This document shows, piece after piece, positions 15,990 through 24,515 of a stretch of DNA of 52,963 bases. Each line of letters opens with the position of its first letter. Position 1 is the stretch's first letter. The stretch comes from Acidaminobacter sp. (GTDB taxonomy: Bacteria > Bacillota_A > Clostridia > Peptostreptococcales > Acidaminobacteraceae). The position numbers and the translations under genes were made by a program. A model generated the notes under the pieces. The model was not told the DNA's origin. It worked only from the letters and a program-made list of their open reading frames with translations, and did no database searches. The stretch lies in the NCBI GenBank assembly GCA_009881125.1, contig WXFH01000015.1, positions 1 through 52,963 on the forward strand, in the 5' to 3' direction.

Positions 15990-16772
15990 ATGAGAATCAA
16001 CAATAATTTATCCGCGCTCAACACACACTCCAGACTCACCGCAGCAACAGAAGCACAAGGCAAATCGCTCCAGAAGCTCTCCTCAGGTCTGAGAATCAAC
16101 CGCGCCGGTGATGACGCAGCAGGTCTCGCGATTTCAGAAAAGATGAGAGGCCAGATCAAAGGTTTGAATCAGGCTTCAAGAAACGCGCAAGACGGCATTT
16201 CTTTGATTCAGACAGCTGAAGGTGCGTTGAATGAGACACATAGTATTTTGCAAAGAATGAGAGAATTAACTGTTCAGTCGGGAAATGAAACCAATAGCAC
16301 TGAGGATTTAGCTGCGATTACTGCTGAAAAAACGCAGCTTGTTGCTGAAATGGACAGAATTGGGAATCAAACCAAATTCAACGGAATCGATTTACTTAAT
16401 AATACCAATGGTGTGGATTTGCAAATCGGTGCAAATACCGGTGATACTATGACTATCACAATGGCTAATATGACAGCAACAGGTTTGTCAGTTACTGCAG
16501 CATCAGATCTAACTGCTCTTGATACAGCTATTAATGATGTTTCAACTCACCGTGCTGATTTAGGCGCCACCCAAAACCGCCTCGAGCATACCATCAACAA
16601 CCTGGGCACCGCTTCTGAAAACCTCACTGCTGCTGAATCACGCATCCGTGACGTGGACATGGCCAAGGAAATGATGGAATTTACAAAGAACAACATCCTG
16701 ACCCAAGCTTCCACGAGCATGCTGGCTCAGGCAAATCAGCAGCCTCAGGCTGTACTCCAGCTTCTTCGCTAA
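15990..16772 (+). CDS. hag: Flagellin
   Basis: A 260-residue flagellin, the filament subunit. The N-terminal D0/D1 region reads MRINNNLSALNTHSRL, SSGLRINRAGDDAAGLAISE and QDGISLIQTAEGAL, and the C-terminal part reads LGATQNRLEHTINNLG to QASTSMLAQANQQPQAVLQ. The centre is short, so the protein lacks the outer D2/D3 domains, which makes it among the small flagellins typical of Firmicutes. The frame is open back to 15954, but the AGGGAGG site and the flagellin N terminus fix the ATG at 15990. It has its own sigma-D-type promoter and terminator. Confidence 0.96.
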   Translation: MRINNNLSALNTHSRLTAATEAQGKSLQKLSSGLRINRAGDDAAGLAISEKMRGQIKGLNQASRNAQDGISLIQTAEGALNETHSILQRMRELTVQSGNETNSTEDLAAITAEKTQLVAEMDRIGNQTKFNGIDLLNNTNGVDLQIGANTGDTMTITMANMTATGLSVTAASDLTALDTAINDVSTHRADLGATQNRLEHTINNLGTASENLTAAESRIRDVDMAKEMMEFTKNNILTQASTSMLAQANQQPQAVLQLLR

Positions 16773-16793
16773 TTGAGAGACGAATGGAGATTG

Positions 16794-16823
16794 AGAGAGC
16801 CGGTGCTGCTGCCGGCTCTTTTC
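16794..16823 (+). terminator. Rho-independent terminator after flagellin
   Basis: AGAGCCGG / CCGGCTCT stem of 8 base pairs around an 8-base loop, followed by TTTTC and further Ts. It should isolate the abundant flagellin message from flaG-fliD-fliS. Confidence 0.88.
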
Positions 16824-16882
16824 TTAGTTTTGAACATGGATCAGGATCCCATAAGTAAGTGAGTGAAGTGGAGGGAACCCGG

Positions 16883-17266
16883 ATGGATCACCGGATTGAT
16901 CGGTTACATCACACCAGTCCCGTGCTCAAGGTATTACAAGAGCAAGGGCAGCGGACCCCAATTGAAGACAGTAAAAAGAAAATTGACAAAGAATTTGGGC
17001 AGGCACATCACCAACCGGCTAAAGGAGATTCTAACAAAAAATCTGCGGAGCAGCTGGAAAAAATTATTGATGAAGCCAATGCCGTCATCTTTGGAAAAGA
17101 CACCCATTTTCAGTTTGAAATCCACGAGAAAACCGGGGATGTCGTCATCAAACTCGTCAATAATGAGACCAAAGAAGTGGTTAAAGAAATTCCACCAGAG
17201 AAACTTATTGAGATTATGGACAGTTTGTGGGATCTGGTGGGCGTACTGGTGGATAAACGCGCGTAA
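16883..17266 (+). CDS. flaG: FlaG family protein
   Basis: A 127-residue FlaG-like protein. The conserved C-terminal half (FQFEIHEKTGDVVIKLVN then ETKEVVKEIPPEKLIEIMDS) is the FlaG signature; the N-terminal half is polar and variable. In several bacteria FlaG influences filament length. The GTG at 16859 gives a longer frame, but GGAGGG at 16870-16875 places the start at the ATG at 16883. It precedes fliD by 18 bases, the usual order. Confidence 0.88.
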   Translation: MDHRIDRLHHTSPVLKVLQEQGQRTPIEDSKKKIDKEFGQAHHQPAKGDSNKKSAEQLEKIIDEANAVIFGKDTHFQFEIHEKTGDVVIKLVNNETKEVVKEIPPEKLIEIMDSLWDLVGVLVDKRA

Positions 17267-17284
17267 GAGAGTCGGAGGTGCTGT

Positions 17285-18676
17285 ATGGCAGGCATTAATT
17301 TTATTGGATCGTATTCAGGCATGGATCAGTCCGTCATAGATAAGCTGATAGCAGTTGAAAAAAGACCGCTGACGCTGATGACCCAGAAAAAGTCCGCGAT
17401 CGAAAGTCAGAAAAGCGCCTGGAAGGACGTCATGAGCCGGCTTGATAATCTGATGGAAAAGCTTAAGTCTTTGTCAAAGGAGGAAACCTATTACTCAAGA
17501 ACGCTTTCCTCCTCAGACTCTGCAAAGCTTAGCGTCAGCGGTGGCTCAGATGCACCGGCAGGCAGCTATGAGGTGAAAATTACCCGGTTGGCTACACGCT
17601 CAACACTGACGGGTACGTCCATGACTGAGAAAAATCCAGATGTGGCCTTGGGACTGTCAGGCAGTCTGACTCTCAGCACCTCCGAAACCTCGACAGCCAC
17701 TATTCAAATCGAAGCGAATCAATCCCTCCGGACCATTGTCAGAAGCATCAACCGACAGAGTCAGGCCAGCGGGGTTGAAGCCAGTGTGATAGATGGGAGG
17801 CTGGTACTTTCCGCTGCGAGTTATGGCAGCCAGGCGATCACGGCTGAATCAACGGACATCGGCGTTCTTGAGAATCTTGGTCTTCAAGAGGGTAGCCTCT
17901 CGTTGGGACTTCAATCACAGTTCAGCGTCAATGGGCATGAAATGGTTCGTGAGACCAATACCATTACAGATGCCGTGCTGGGCATGACCCTTCAGCTCAA
18001 GTCGGCAACAGGCGAAAGCGAGTCCCTGGAAATAACGGTGACGGAGGATCAGGACAAGGCTGTGGAGGCATTCAAAGCCTTTGTTGAACAATACAATTCC
18101 ACAGTATCCTTCCTGAAAACTCAAACCGCTGCGGGCAGCAAAGAAGTGGCTGGCAGCCAGGGCAAGCTGTATGGTGAAAATGCATTGGTCCGTCTACAAA
18201 ACGCGCTTCGCCAGGCCATCACTTCCAACCTGACAGAAACAGCTTCCGGTATGAAAAACCTTTCTGAAATAGGTCTAACCACGGCAGACCGAGAAGGAAC
18301 ATTGAAACTGGATGACGCGAAGTTTCGAAAAGCCTTCGCTGAGAATCCGCAAAGTATACATCAATTCTTCTCAGACACTGTGGAACAACCATCGGCAGAA
18401 AGTCCTGTCCTTACTAAGGTGGGCATGGGCGTCCAATTGGAAGCGCTGGTCCTGGCTTTCACTGACAAATCCAAGGGCACCATTGCTGGGAAGAACCAAA
18501 CCATTGAACGGGCGATCAGAGATTTGGACCGAAGAATGGAGGCATTTGAAGAGAAAATGCTTAAAAAGGAAGCGTATTATGTGGATATGTTTTCAAAGCT
18601 GGACGTAGCTCTCCAGAAGTCTGAGGCCCAGGCGAACTGGCTTAGCGCGCAGCTAGGCGGTATGCAGTCAACATAG
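17285..18676 (+). CDS. fliD: Flagellar filament cap protein FliD
   Basis: A 463-residue FliD (HAP2), which sits at the filament tip and folds incoming flagellin. It starts INFIGSYSGMDQSVIDKLIA and continues with coiled-coil KSAIESQKSAWKDVMSRLDN, characteristic of the FliD N-terminal domain. The C-terminal domain has LSEIGLTTADREGTLKLDD and a closing helix (MLKKEAYYVDMFSKLDVAL) rich in heptads. The start ATG follows GGAGGTG. Length is within the family range for Firmicutes. Confidence 0.93.
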   Translation: MAGINFIGSYSGMDQSVIDKLIAVEKRPLTLMTQKKSAIESQKSAWKDVMSRLDNLMEKLKSLSKEETYYSRTLSSSDSAKLSVSGGSDAPAGSYEVKITRLATRSTLTGTSMTEKNPDVALGLSGSLTLSTSETSTATIQIEANQSLRTIVRSINRQSQASGVEASVIDGRLVLSAASYGSQAITAESTDIGVLENLGLQEGSLSLGLQSQFSVNGHEMVRETNTITDAVLGMTLQLKSATGESESLEITVTEDQDKAVEAFKAFVEQYNSTVSFLKTQTAAGSKEVAGSQGKLYGENALVRLQNALRQAITSNLTETASGMKNLSEIGLTTADREGTLKLDDAKFRKAFAENPQSIHQFFSDTVEQPSAESPVLTKVGMGVQLEALVLAFTDKSKGTIAGKNQTIERAIRDLDRRMEAFEEKMLKKEAYYVDMFSKLDVALQKSEAQANWLSAQLGGMQST

Positions 18677-18696
18677 TTTAAAGGGAGTGTAGTCCA

Positions 18697-19074
18697 ATGA
18701 CAAGTTACGGCGCAGCACTGAAACAGGCGAGCAATGCTTATGGCGGTGCTCAGATCAGCACAGCTCCTCAAAAAAAACTTCTCCTGATGTTATATGACGG
18801 TGCTGTCACCAATTTGATGGTCGCTGAGAAAGCGATTGAAAGCAAAGACTATGAAACAGTTCATCATAAATTGGTAAAAACCCAGGATATTCTGGTAGAA
18901 CTGATGGCCACTCTGAATTTCGACGCAGGCGGAGAAATTGCTGGCCAATTGTATCAGTTATATGATTATTTTCACTGGAGCCTGGTCCAAGCTAATGTGA
19001 AAAAGGATTCAGTCCTTGTGGCTGAAGTTCGGACATACCTTGAGGAGCTTAGGTCAAGCTGGCAGCATCTTTGA
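18697..19074 (+). CDS. fliS: Flagellar export chaperone FliS
   Basis: A 125-residue FliS, which binds the C-terminal helix of flagellin and prevents premature polymerisation. Typical parts are YGGAQISTAPQKKLLLMLYD near the N terminus and a helical bundle with LYDYFHWSLVQANVKKD. The start ATG has AAAGGGAG upstream. It lies 20 bases after fliD and just before the FliT-like gene. Confidence 0.93.
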   Translation: MTSYGAALKQASNAYGGAQISTAPQKKLLLMLYDGAVTNLMVAEKAIESKDYETVHHKLVKTQDILVELMATLNFDAGGEIAGQLYQLYDYFHWSLVQANVKKDSVLVAEVRTYLEELRSSWQHL

Positions 19075-19088
19075 TTGGAGTGAAGGGG

Positions 19089-19484
19089 ATGAACCAGGAT
19101 AGTGTAATAGACTACCTAAGACAGAGACTGGTATTCCTCGAGTCCTGGAGGTTAATATATGGACTTGATCAGAGTGCTGAGGAAAGCAAATCGGATCAGA
19201 TTGATGAGTGTTTGAGCCAGATAGATGCTTTGGATCAAAGGTTTAATTTGTCTTGGATGAAAAATGACAGTTCATCCTCAGCGGTATTGTCAGAGCTGAG
19301 AGAAGCCAATTTGAAACTGATGGCAGAGATTTTGACGCTGCATCAGGGATATCAGGTGATGCTGAATGCCAAAAGGCAGGCTCTGATTGATGAAATGCGC
19401 GAGGTAAAGAAAGCAAGAGAGTTGTCCGCTCAAATGAGACGCACTGGTGGATCAGAACCAGGTATTTTTGATAAGAAGGTGTAA
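19089..19484 (+). CDS. FliT-like flagellar chaperone candidate
   Basis: A 131-residue, largely helical and charged protein directly after fliS, which is the usual place of FliT, the export chaperone of FliD. No sharp family motif is visible; size, helix content (LSELREANLKLMAEIL) and position carry the call. The longer frame starts at a TTG at 19071 that overlaps the fliS stop, but GGAG at 19077-19080 stands 8 bases before the ATG at 19089. Confidence 0.7.
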   Translation: MNQDSVIDYLRQRLVFLESWRLIYGLDQSAEESKSDQIDECLSQIDALDQRFNLSWMKNDSSSSAVLSELREANLKLMAEILTLHQGYQVMLNAKRQALIDEMREVKKARELSAQMRRTGGSEPGIFDKKV

Positions 19485-19844
19485 TCCGTAGAATGGCCAT
19501 AGTTATTAATTAAAACTGTAGAATGAGCATTTTTGATTCAAAAAATAATACTGAAAATAAGTGATTATCATTTGATTACTTCACTAGATATGGTATCATT
19601 AAATAAATAATATTTATTATGTCAAGTGTTGAGAAACTTTCATATTGCAAGTGTTAGTCATTTTTTTCATCGCTCTATTACATATTTCGAAAACTATATA
19701 TTCGATTTGATATTTTAATGCTGATTACGCATCCCAGTTTATTATTTTCGATTTTTGATGAACGAAACTGGACTCCGTTAAGTTAGCTATTCAAATCCAC
19801 AATTTTACTTTTCTGCGAATGGCAAGTCTGATGAGAATCTGAAC

Positions 19845-19871
19845 AAACACCTGTAATGAAACAGGGTGTTT
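19845..19871 (+). terminator. Hairpin, possible terminator of flaG-fliD-fliS unit
   Basis: AAACACC-TGT pairs with ACA-GGGTGTTT (one bulged base) around a 6-base loop. A second perfect hairpin, TTCAGCA-aga-TGCTGAA, follows at 19882-19898, and a run of Ts appears near 19912. As a pair these could end upstream transcription or structure a leader. T-tracts are not placed directly after the stems, so confidence is limited. Confidence 0.4.
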
Positions 19872-19954
19872 ACTGATTTAATTCAGCAAGATGCTGAATA
19901 GCTCCGGAAAAGTTTTTTGTAGTTATTTTGAAAAAACAGTTAAGAAACAGAATG

Positions 19955-19960
19955 TATAAT
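19955..19960 (+). promoter_or_regulatory. Candidate -10 box of the early flagellar operon promoter
   Basis: A perfect TATAAT about 76 bases before the flgB ATG. No good TTGACA lies at the right distance; TTGAAA is 21 bases upstream, too far. An activator-dependent sigma-A promoter is possible. The 70-base leader that follows includes a GGCAG/CTGCC stem (19990-20010). Confidence 0.45.
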
Positions 19961-20036
19961 GGCTGAATATGCCAAACTGACATGAGAAAGGCAGGTGAGT
20001 CCGGGCTGCCGCGTTTTCGGTTGCAGGAGTGTGCGT

Positions 20037-20426
20037 ATGATACAGAATGATATGACGTATTTATTGCTGAAAAAGGCCATAGATGGTACTCAGCTAAGAC
20101 AGGAAGCAATTGCTTCAAACCTTTCCAATTTGAATACAAAAGGATTTAAAGCCAATAAAGTAAATTTCGAAGTCGAATTGAAAAAAGTCATAGAAGGAAA
20201 TAAGGCTGCGGGAGAACTGGATGAAATGAAAAAAAACATTTCTGCGGTTGAACCCAAAGTGCGAAAAGATTATTCCGGAAGTATGAACAATGACGGCAAC
20301 AATGTGGATTTAGATCTTGAAATGAGTCAATTGGCTGCTAATCAGATACTTTACCAGTCGTTGATCCAACAAATTAATCAAAAATACCGAATGGCGAGTT
20401 ATGTGATCCATGAAGGGAGACGTTAG
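20037..20426 (+). CDS. flgB: Flagellar basal-body rod protein FlgB
   Basis: A 129-residue proximal rod protein. It has the rod-family N-terminal signature AIASNLSNLNTKGFKANKVN and ends in a helix (SQLAANQILYQSLIQQINQK). The frame is open upstream to 19995, but GCAGGAG stands 7 bases before the ATG at 20037. It is the first gene of the large early operon, with flgC 2 bases after its stop. Confidence 0.94.
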   Translation: MIQNDMTYLLLKKAIDGTQLRQEAIASNLSNLNTKGFKANKVNFEVELKKVIEGNKAAGELDEMKKNISAVEPKVRKDYSGSMNNDGNNVDLDLEMSQLAANQILYQSLIQQINQKYRMASYVIHEGRR

Positions 20427-20428
20427 CC

Positions 20429-20857
20429 ATGGGCATGTTTAGCGCTATGAACATTCACACAAGCGGATTGACGGCTGAAAGGCTAAGGATGGATACTATA
20501 TCCGCCAATATTGCGAATGCTGAAACCACCCGGACTGAAAATGGCGGGCCGTATATAAGGAAAATCGCTGTATTCCAGGAACATTTGGAAAAAACCATTT
20601 CAAAAAATGGAGGGCCTCAGATTCAAAGTGCTGGCGTTAAAGCCGTCGCGGTGAGAGATTCATCGGAGGAAACGCCATTGGTTTATAATCCTGGGCATCC
20701 GGATGCGGATGAAAATGGAAATGTTAGGATGCCCAATGTAAATCTGCTGACGGAAATGATTGATATGATGATTTCGAGACGCGCTTATGAAGCCAATGTG
20801 ACAGCTCTCAATGCAACCAAAGGCATGCTTCTAAAAACGCTGGAAATTGGAAAATAA
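20429..20857 (+). CDS. flgC: Flagellar basal-body rod protein FlgC
   Basis: A 142-residue proximal rod protein with the N-terminal signature NIHTSGLTAERLRMDTISAN followed by IANAETTR, and the C-terminal motif VNLLTEMIDMMISRRAYEAN. Length is normal. The ATG follows AGGGAG. It sits between flgB and fliE, as in nearly all flagellated Firmicutes. Confidence 0.95.
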   Translation: MGMFSAMNIHTSGLTAERLRMDTISANIANAETTRTENGGPYIRKIAVFQEHLEKTISKNGGPQIQSAGVKAVAVRDSSEETPLVYNPGHPDADENGNVRMPNVNLLTEMIDMMISRRAYEANVTALNATKGMLLKTLEIGK

Positions 20858-20874
20858 ATAAAGGAGAGCGACAA

Positions 20875-21165
20875 ATGAAAATCAATCCCGGACTTCCATT
20901 ATTGACTCCGCTGTCAAACCAAGCGACAAAGCCAGAGGCTGGAACAGAAAGCTTCAGTGCCATGCTTAAATCGCAATTGCAAAAGGTTGAACAATCTCAA
21001 ATCAAAGCAGATGCACTCACTCAAGAAATGATGACAGGTGGAAAAGTGGAGCTTCACGAGGTACTGATCGCGACTGAAGAGGCTAGACTCATGCTGGAAT
21101 TAACCATGCAGGTTCGCAATAAAGTGATGGAAGCTTATAAAGAGATGATGAATATGCAACTTTAA
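20875..21165 (+). CDS. fliE: Flagellar hook-basal body complex protein FliE
   Basis: A 96-residue FliE, the adaptor between the MS ring and the rod. The C-terminal conserved part, ELHEVLIATEEARLMLELTM and QVRNKVMEAYKEMMNMQL, is diagnostic. The ATG follows AAGGAG. fliF begins 13 bases downstream. Confidence 0.93.
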   Translation: MKINPGLPLLTPLSNQATKPEAGTESFSAMLKSQLQKVEQSQIKADALTQEMMTGGKVELHEVLIATEEARLMLELTMQVRNKVMEAYKEMMNMQL

Positions 21166-21178
21166 AGGAGAATAACTT

Positions 21179-22786
21179 ATGGCGGCTCTCAATAACCAGA
21201 TTGCGACAATTAAAGAAAAATACAACAATTTAAGCAATGGAGTGAAGAAAATGCTGATAGCCGCAGTGTTTTCTTTTGTTTTGTTTTTTGCATTATATTA
21301 TCTGGTACTTGGAAGAGTCAATTATGTGGTTTTATTCAGCCGGTTGGAGTTAGCTCACGCAGCCGCAATCGTAGAGGAAATTGAAGGTACAGGCGACATC
21401 CGGTATAAGTTAGAAGATGGTGGAACGACTATTCTGGTGGATGAAAAGGTCGTCAACGATCTCAGGTTAAAACTGGCCATAAATGGTAACTTGCCGGATA
21501 CCACAACCGGCTTTGAGCTATTTGACAACCAAGGGCTTATGGTGACGGATCAAGATCGAAAAATCATGTATCAACGCGCAATTCAAGGTGAACTGGAACG
21601 AACAATCCGAGCCCTTGAAGAGGTCCGTTTCGCACGGGTACATTTAAATATGTCAGAAAGTTCTCTTTTTGAAAAGGAAATACAAAAATCAACAGCCACT
21701 GTGGTAATTGAGTTTGAACCAGGTAGAAGCTTAACACAAGATCAGGTAGGAGGCATTTTATCATTAGTAAGTGGCGCGGTTAAAAATCTTCCAAAGGAAA
21801 ATGTCACAGTTCTGGATACTAAAGCAAATTTGTTAAGTGCTGCTTTCCAGGTAAAAACTGCAACTGAAACCCAAAACACAACATCCTCTCAGTTGGACCT
21901 GCGCAATGGTATTGAATCGAAAATCGCAGCGAATGTGAATGATATGCTTGAAAAAGCATTAGGACGGGATAAGGTGGTCGTCTCAGTTTTTGCTGAAGTC
22001 AATTTTGACAATGAGGAAATTTATAAGGTTATCTATGGGGAAACACCTGTTGTGAAAAGCCGTCAGGAAAGTTACAGCGGAGAAGGAATTCAAGCAGCGC
22101 TCTCGGCTGGACCGATAGACAACAATACCCAGAACTTAGTTTTACAAGATGAAAATGGGGTCCTTCAAACCTTTGACGCCTATTCTGAGTATGAGATCGA
22201 CCGTACCGAGATTTCTTCAGTTAAAGCAGTCGGTGTGATTAGCAGGTTGAACGTTTCTGTAGTATATGACGGGGTAATGAGTGATGATATGAAAAACCGC
22301 ATCCAGAGCATGGTTGAGGCTGCTGCGGGAATCGATCGTGACCGTGGTGACAAGATCAATATTGAAGGATTGGTGTTTGATAGAAGTTATGAGGAATCCT
22401 TAGTGGCGGATTTGGAGGAAGCAAAGCGGATTCAAGAAGCTGAAGGTAAATTGCTGGGAATGGATAAAGAGCTTCTGATTACCATTTTTAAAAGTATAGC
22501 GGCTTTGGTTTTCGGTTCGATACTGATTGCGGTCTTGCTGAGAGGCAGGAGAGATGTAGCAGGGATCACGGCAGAGGCTACTTACTCAAAAAATGGTGCT
22601 TTGGCATCTGCTCCAAAAGGATACCGAACTATTAATGTGACAGATGAGGAAGGGATACCAGCTTCACCAACTTTGAATGATCTTTTTGGAGCCATTGAAA
22701 AACCAGGGAATTCTCTTCAAGAATTTGCATCAGAGCGTCCGCAGGAAATTGCAGAGCTTTTGAAAAACTGGGTTAGAGAATCTTAA
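21179..22786 (+). CDS. fliF: Flagellar MS-ring protein FliF
   Basis: A 535-residue MS-ring subunit with two membrane helices, one near residues 24-46 (MLIAAVFSFVLFFALYYLVL) and one near 435-460 (SIAALVFGSILIAVLLRG). Between them is the large extracytoplasmic ring-building region, including DRKIMYQRAIQGELERTIRA. The cytoplasmic C-terminal tail (PQEIAELLKNWVRE) is the FliG-binding part. Length is normal; the ATG follows AAAGGAG. Confidence 0.96.
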   Translation: MAALNNQIATIKEKYNNLSNGVKKMLIAAVFSFVLFFALYYLVLGRVNYVVLFSRLELAHAAAIVEEIEGTGDIRYKLEDGGTTILVDEKVVNDLRLKLAINGNLPDTTTGFELFDNQGLMVTDQDRKIMYQRAIQGELERTIRALEEVRFARVHLNMSESSLFEKEIQKSTATVVIEFEPGRSLTQDQVGGILSLVSGAVKNLPKENVTVLDTKANLLSAAFQVKTATETQNTTSSQLDLRNGIESKIAANVNDMLEKALGRDKVVVSVFAEVNFDNEEIYKVIYGETPVVKSRQESYSGEGIQAALSAGPIDNNTQNLVLQDENGVLQTFDAYSEYEIDRTEISSVKAVGVISRLNVSVVYDGVMSDDMKNRIQSMVEAAAGIDRDRGDKINIEGLVFDRSYEESLVADLEEAKRIQEAEGKLLGMDKELLITIFKSIAALVFGSILIAVLLRGRRDVAGITAEATYSKNGALASAPKGYRTINVTDEEGIPASPTLNDLFGAIEKPGNSLQEFASERPQEIAELLKNWVRES

Positions 22787-22810
22787 GCAAATTTATAAGA
22801 GGTGAGGCTT

Positions 22811-23830
22811 TTGAGCAAGATATTGAAAGAGCAGAATGACGGTATAAAGAAAGCCGCGATCCTTTTAATGAGCCTCGGCCCTGAGGCTTCAGCATCAGTT
22901 TTGCGCCATTTGCCAGAAAATACAATTCAGCGAATTACATATGAAATTGCCAATCTCAAGCAGATTGAGCCGAGTGTAAGTGATAAGGTTACAAAAGAAT
23001 TCATGGAACTTGTTTCCAAACGCAGGTTTAATATGGATGGCGGACTCGATTATGCGAAAAATCTTCTGAACAAGGCACTGGGAGCTCAACGTGCTCAAGG
23101 CATTATCGAAACATTAAGCCAAATGGCACATAATGAAAAGCCGTTCTCAATCGCGCGAAAAGCAGATTCCCATCACTTATCTACACTGCTTGTACACGAA
23201 CAACCTCAAACAATAGCGCTTGTTCTTTGTTATTTACAACCAGACAAGTCCGCGCAAGTTCTTTCCGAATTGCCGGATGAACTTCAGACGGAAGTAGCAC
23301 ATCGTATTGCCTCAATTCATAGTACCTCACCAGCAGTTGTCAAAAAAATTGAAGAAGTCTTAGAAAGCAAACTTTCAAATGTGGTGGATAATGAAATGGA
23401 ATCTGTAGGTGGGGTGAAATCCCTTGTTGACATTCTAAATGCCGCCGACAGAGGTACTGAAAAGCGAATTTTAGATGAACTCGGTGTTGATCACCCTGAA
23501 TTAGTTGAGCAAATCCGTGCAAATCTTTTTGTCTTTGAGGATATCGTTACTCTGGATCGCAGCGCGATACAAAGAGTGTTGAGAGAAGTTAACAATGAAG
23601 ATTTAACACTGGCAATGAAAGGCGCCTCAACAGAAGTGGCTTCAATAATCTTCAACAATGTATCGAAACGCGCTGCTGAGACACTCAAAGACGACATTGA
23701 ATTTTTAGGTCCGGTTCGGCTTTCAATGGTTGAAGATGCTCAGAAAAAGATTGTTGGTCACATCAGACGACTGGAAGAAAGTGGGGAAATTATTTTAGGA
23801 AGGGCGGATGAGGATGCCATCATCTTATAA
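22811..23830 (+). CDS. fliG: Flagellar motor switch protein FliG
   Basis: A 339-residue FliG, the rotor protein that touches the stator. The N-terminal FliF-binding domain reads IKKAAILLMSLGPEASASVL, the middle domain has EHPQT-type sequence (HEQPQTIALVLCYL), and the C-terminal domain has the torque helix (LTLAMKGASTEVASIIFNNV followed by SKRAAETLKDDIEFLGPVRL). A GTG at 22802 opens the frame, but AGAGGTGAGG just before favours the TTG at 22811. The end overlaps fliH. Confidence 0.95.
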   Translation: MSKILKEQNDGIKKAAILLMSLGPEASASVLRHLPENTIQRITYEIANLKQIEPSVSDKVTKEFMELVSKRRFNMDGGLDYAKNLLNKALGAQRAQGIIETLSQMAHNEKPFSIARKADSHHLSTLLVHEQPQTIALVLCYLQPDKSAQVLSELPDELQTEVAHRIASIHSTSPAVVKKIEEVLESKLSNVVDNEMESVGGVKSLVDILNAADRGTEKRILDELGVDHPELVEQIRANLFVFEDIVTLDRSAIQRVLREVNNEDLTLAMKGASTEVASIIFNNVSKRAAETLKDDIEFLGPVRLSMVEDAQKKIVGHIRRLEESGEIILGRADEDAIIL

Positions 23831-24515
23831 TGTCATCAAGCAGCCCGTTCTGAAGCATTCAGATCAAATTTCTATCAAAATGCCACACAAAGAATTAAGG
23901 GATTCTGAACTTCTTACGGACTCTTTTTTAGAAGAACTGGAGCTATATGAAAAAGCTGTCTTGGACCAAGCGCGTGCAGAAGCTCAAAGCATAAGATTCC
24001 AGGCAAGGCAGAGCGGTTTTGAAGAAGGCTATAATGAAGGTTTAAACCAGGCTGCAGCAAGCTTGGAACAGAAGCTTACTGAGATTTCCACCCAATCCGT
24101 TGAGCTTTTGAAGTCAACCCACAGCTTATTGACTTTATTGGAGAAAACCCATGAAGAGCATTTGATACAGTTGGCTTTTCAAGTCGCTTCTACCTTCGTT
24201 CAGTCTCATATGTCAGCCGAAAATCTAAAAGTGCCTCTTAGGCAAATGTTGAAGGAACTGTCACAATCCAATAGGATTGTATGTAATTTCCATCCGGAAG
24301 ATTATGAGATAATGGATGCAACCATAAGAAACTTTCAGGATCTTTGCCCGGAAAGCAAATTGGTGTTTGTGGAAAACAATGAAATTGATAAAAATGCTAT
24401 TCATTGCGAGACCGAAGCCAAGATCATCGCTTTTCATCCAGGCAGGCAGATTGAAAAACTGATGGCGGAAATCTTATCATTACATAAAGCAAGTCAAGAG
24501 GCTATACCGATATGA
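23808..24515 (+). CDS. fliH: Flagellar assembly protein FliH
   Basis: A 235-residue FliH, the regulator that tethers the export ATPase FliI to the C-ring. It shows the expected long acidic/helical N-terminal half with glycine-spaced heptads (QARQSGFEEGYNEGLNQAAA) and a C-terminal FliI-binding domain. The start overlaps the fliG end by 23 bases; ATG 23808 and ATG 23814 are both possible, and AGGAAGG is better spaced for the latter. The stop overlaps the fliI start (ATGA). Confidence 0.88.
   Translation: MRMPSSYNVIKQPVLKHSDQISIKMPHKELRDSELLTDSFLEELELYEKAVLDQARAEAQSIRFQARQSGFEEGYNEGLNQAAASLEQKLTEISTQSVELLKSTHSLLTLLEKTHEEHLIQLAFQVASTFVQSHMSAENLKVPLRQMLKELSQSNRIVCNFHPEDYEIMDATIRNFQDLCPESKLVFVENNEIDKNAIHCETEAKIIAFHPGRQIEKLMAEILSLHKASQEAIPI

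Larger units (their letters stand above)
19485..20036. other. AT-rich intergenic region of 552 bases before the early flagellar operon
   Basis: The longest non-coding stretch in the flagellar locus. It contains short direct repeats (GTAGAATG near 19488 and 19518; CAAGTGTT twice near 19623-19656), an inverted repeat CCAGTTT/AAACTGG (19734-19771), two hairpins (19845-19871 and 19882-19898) and a TATAAT box (19955-19960) before flgB. I found no coding frame with a ribosome binding site and no match to the c-di-GMP-I riboswitch consensus. Confidence 0.6.

Noticed and set aside
19955..20036. c-di-GMP-I riboswitch in the flgB leader
   Set aside because: The stretch CCGGGCTGCCG resembles the 3' end of that riboswitch, but the GCACAGGGCAAACC and GGGACGCAAAGCC parts are missing.
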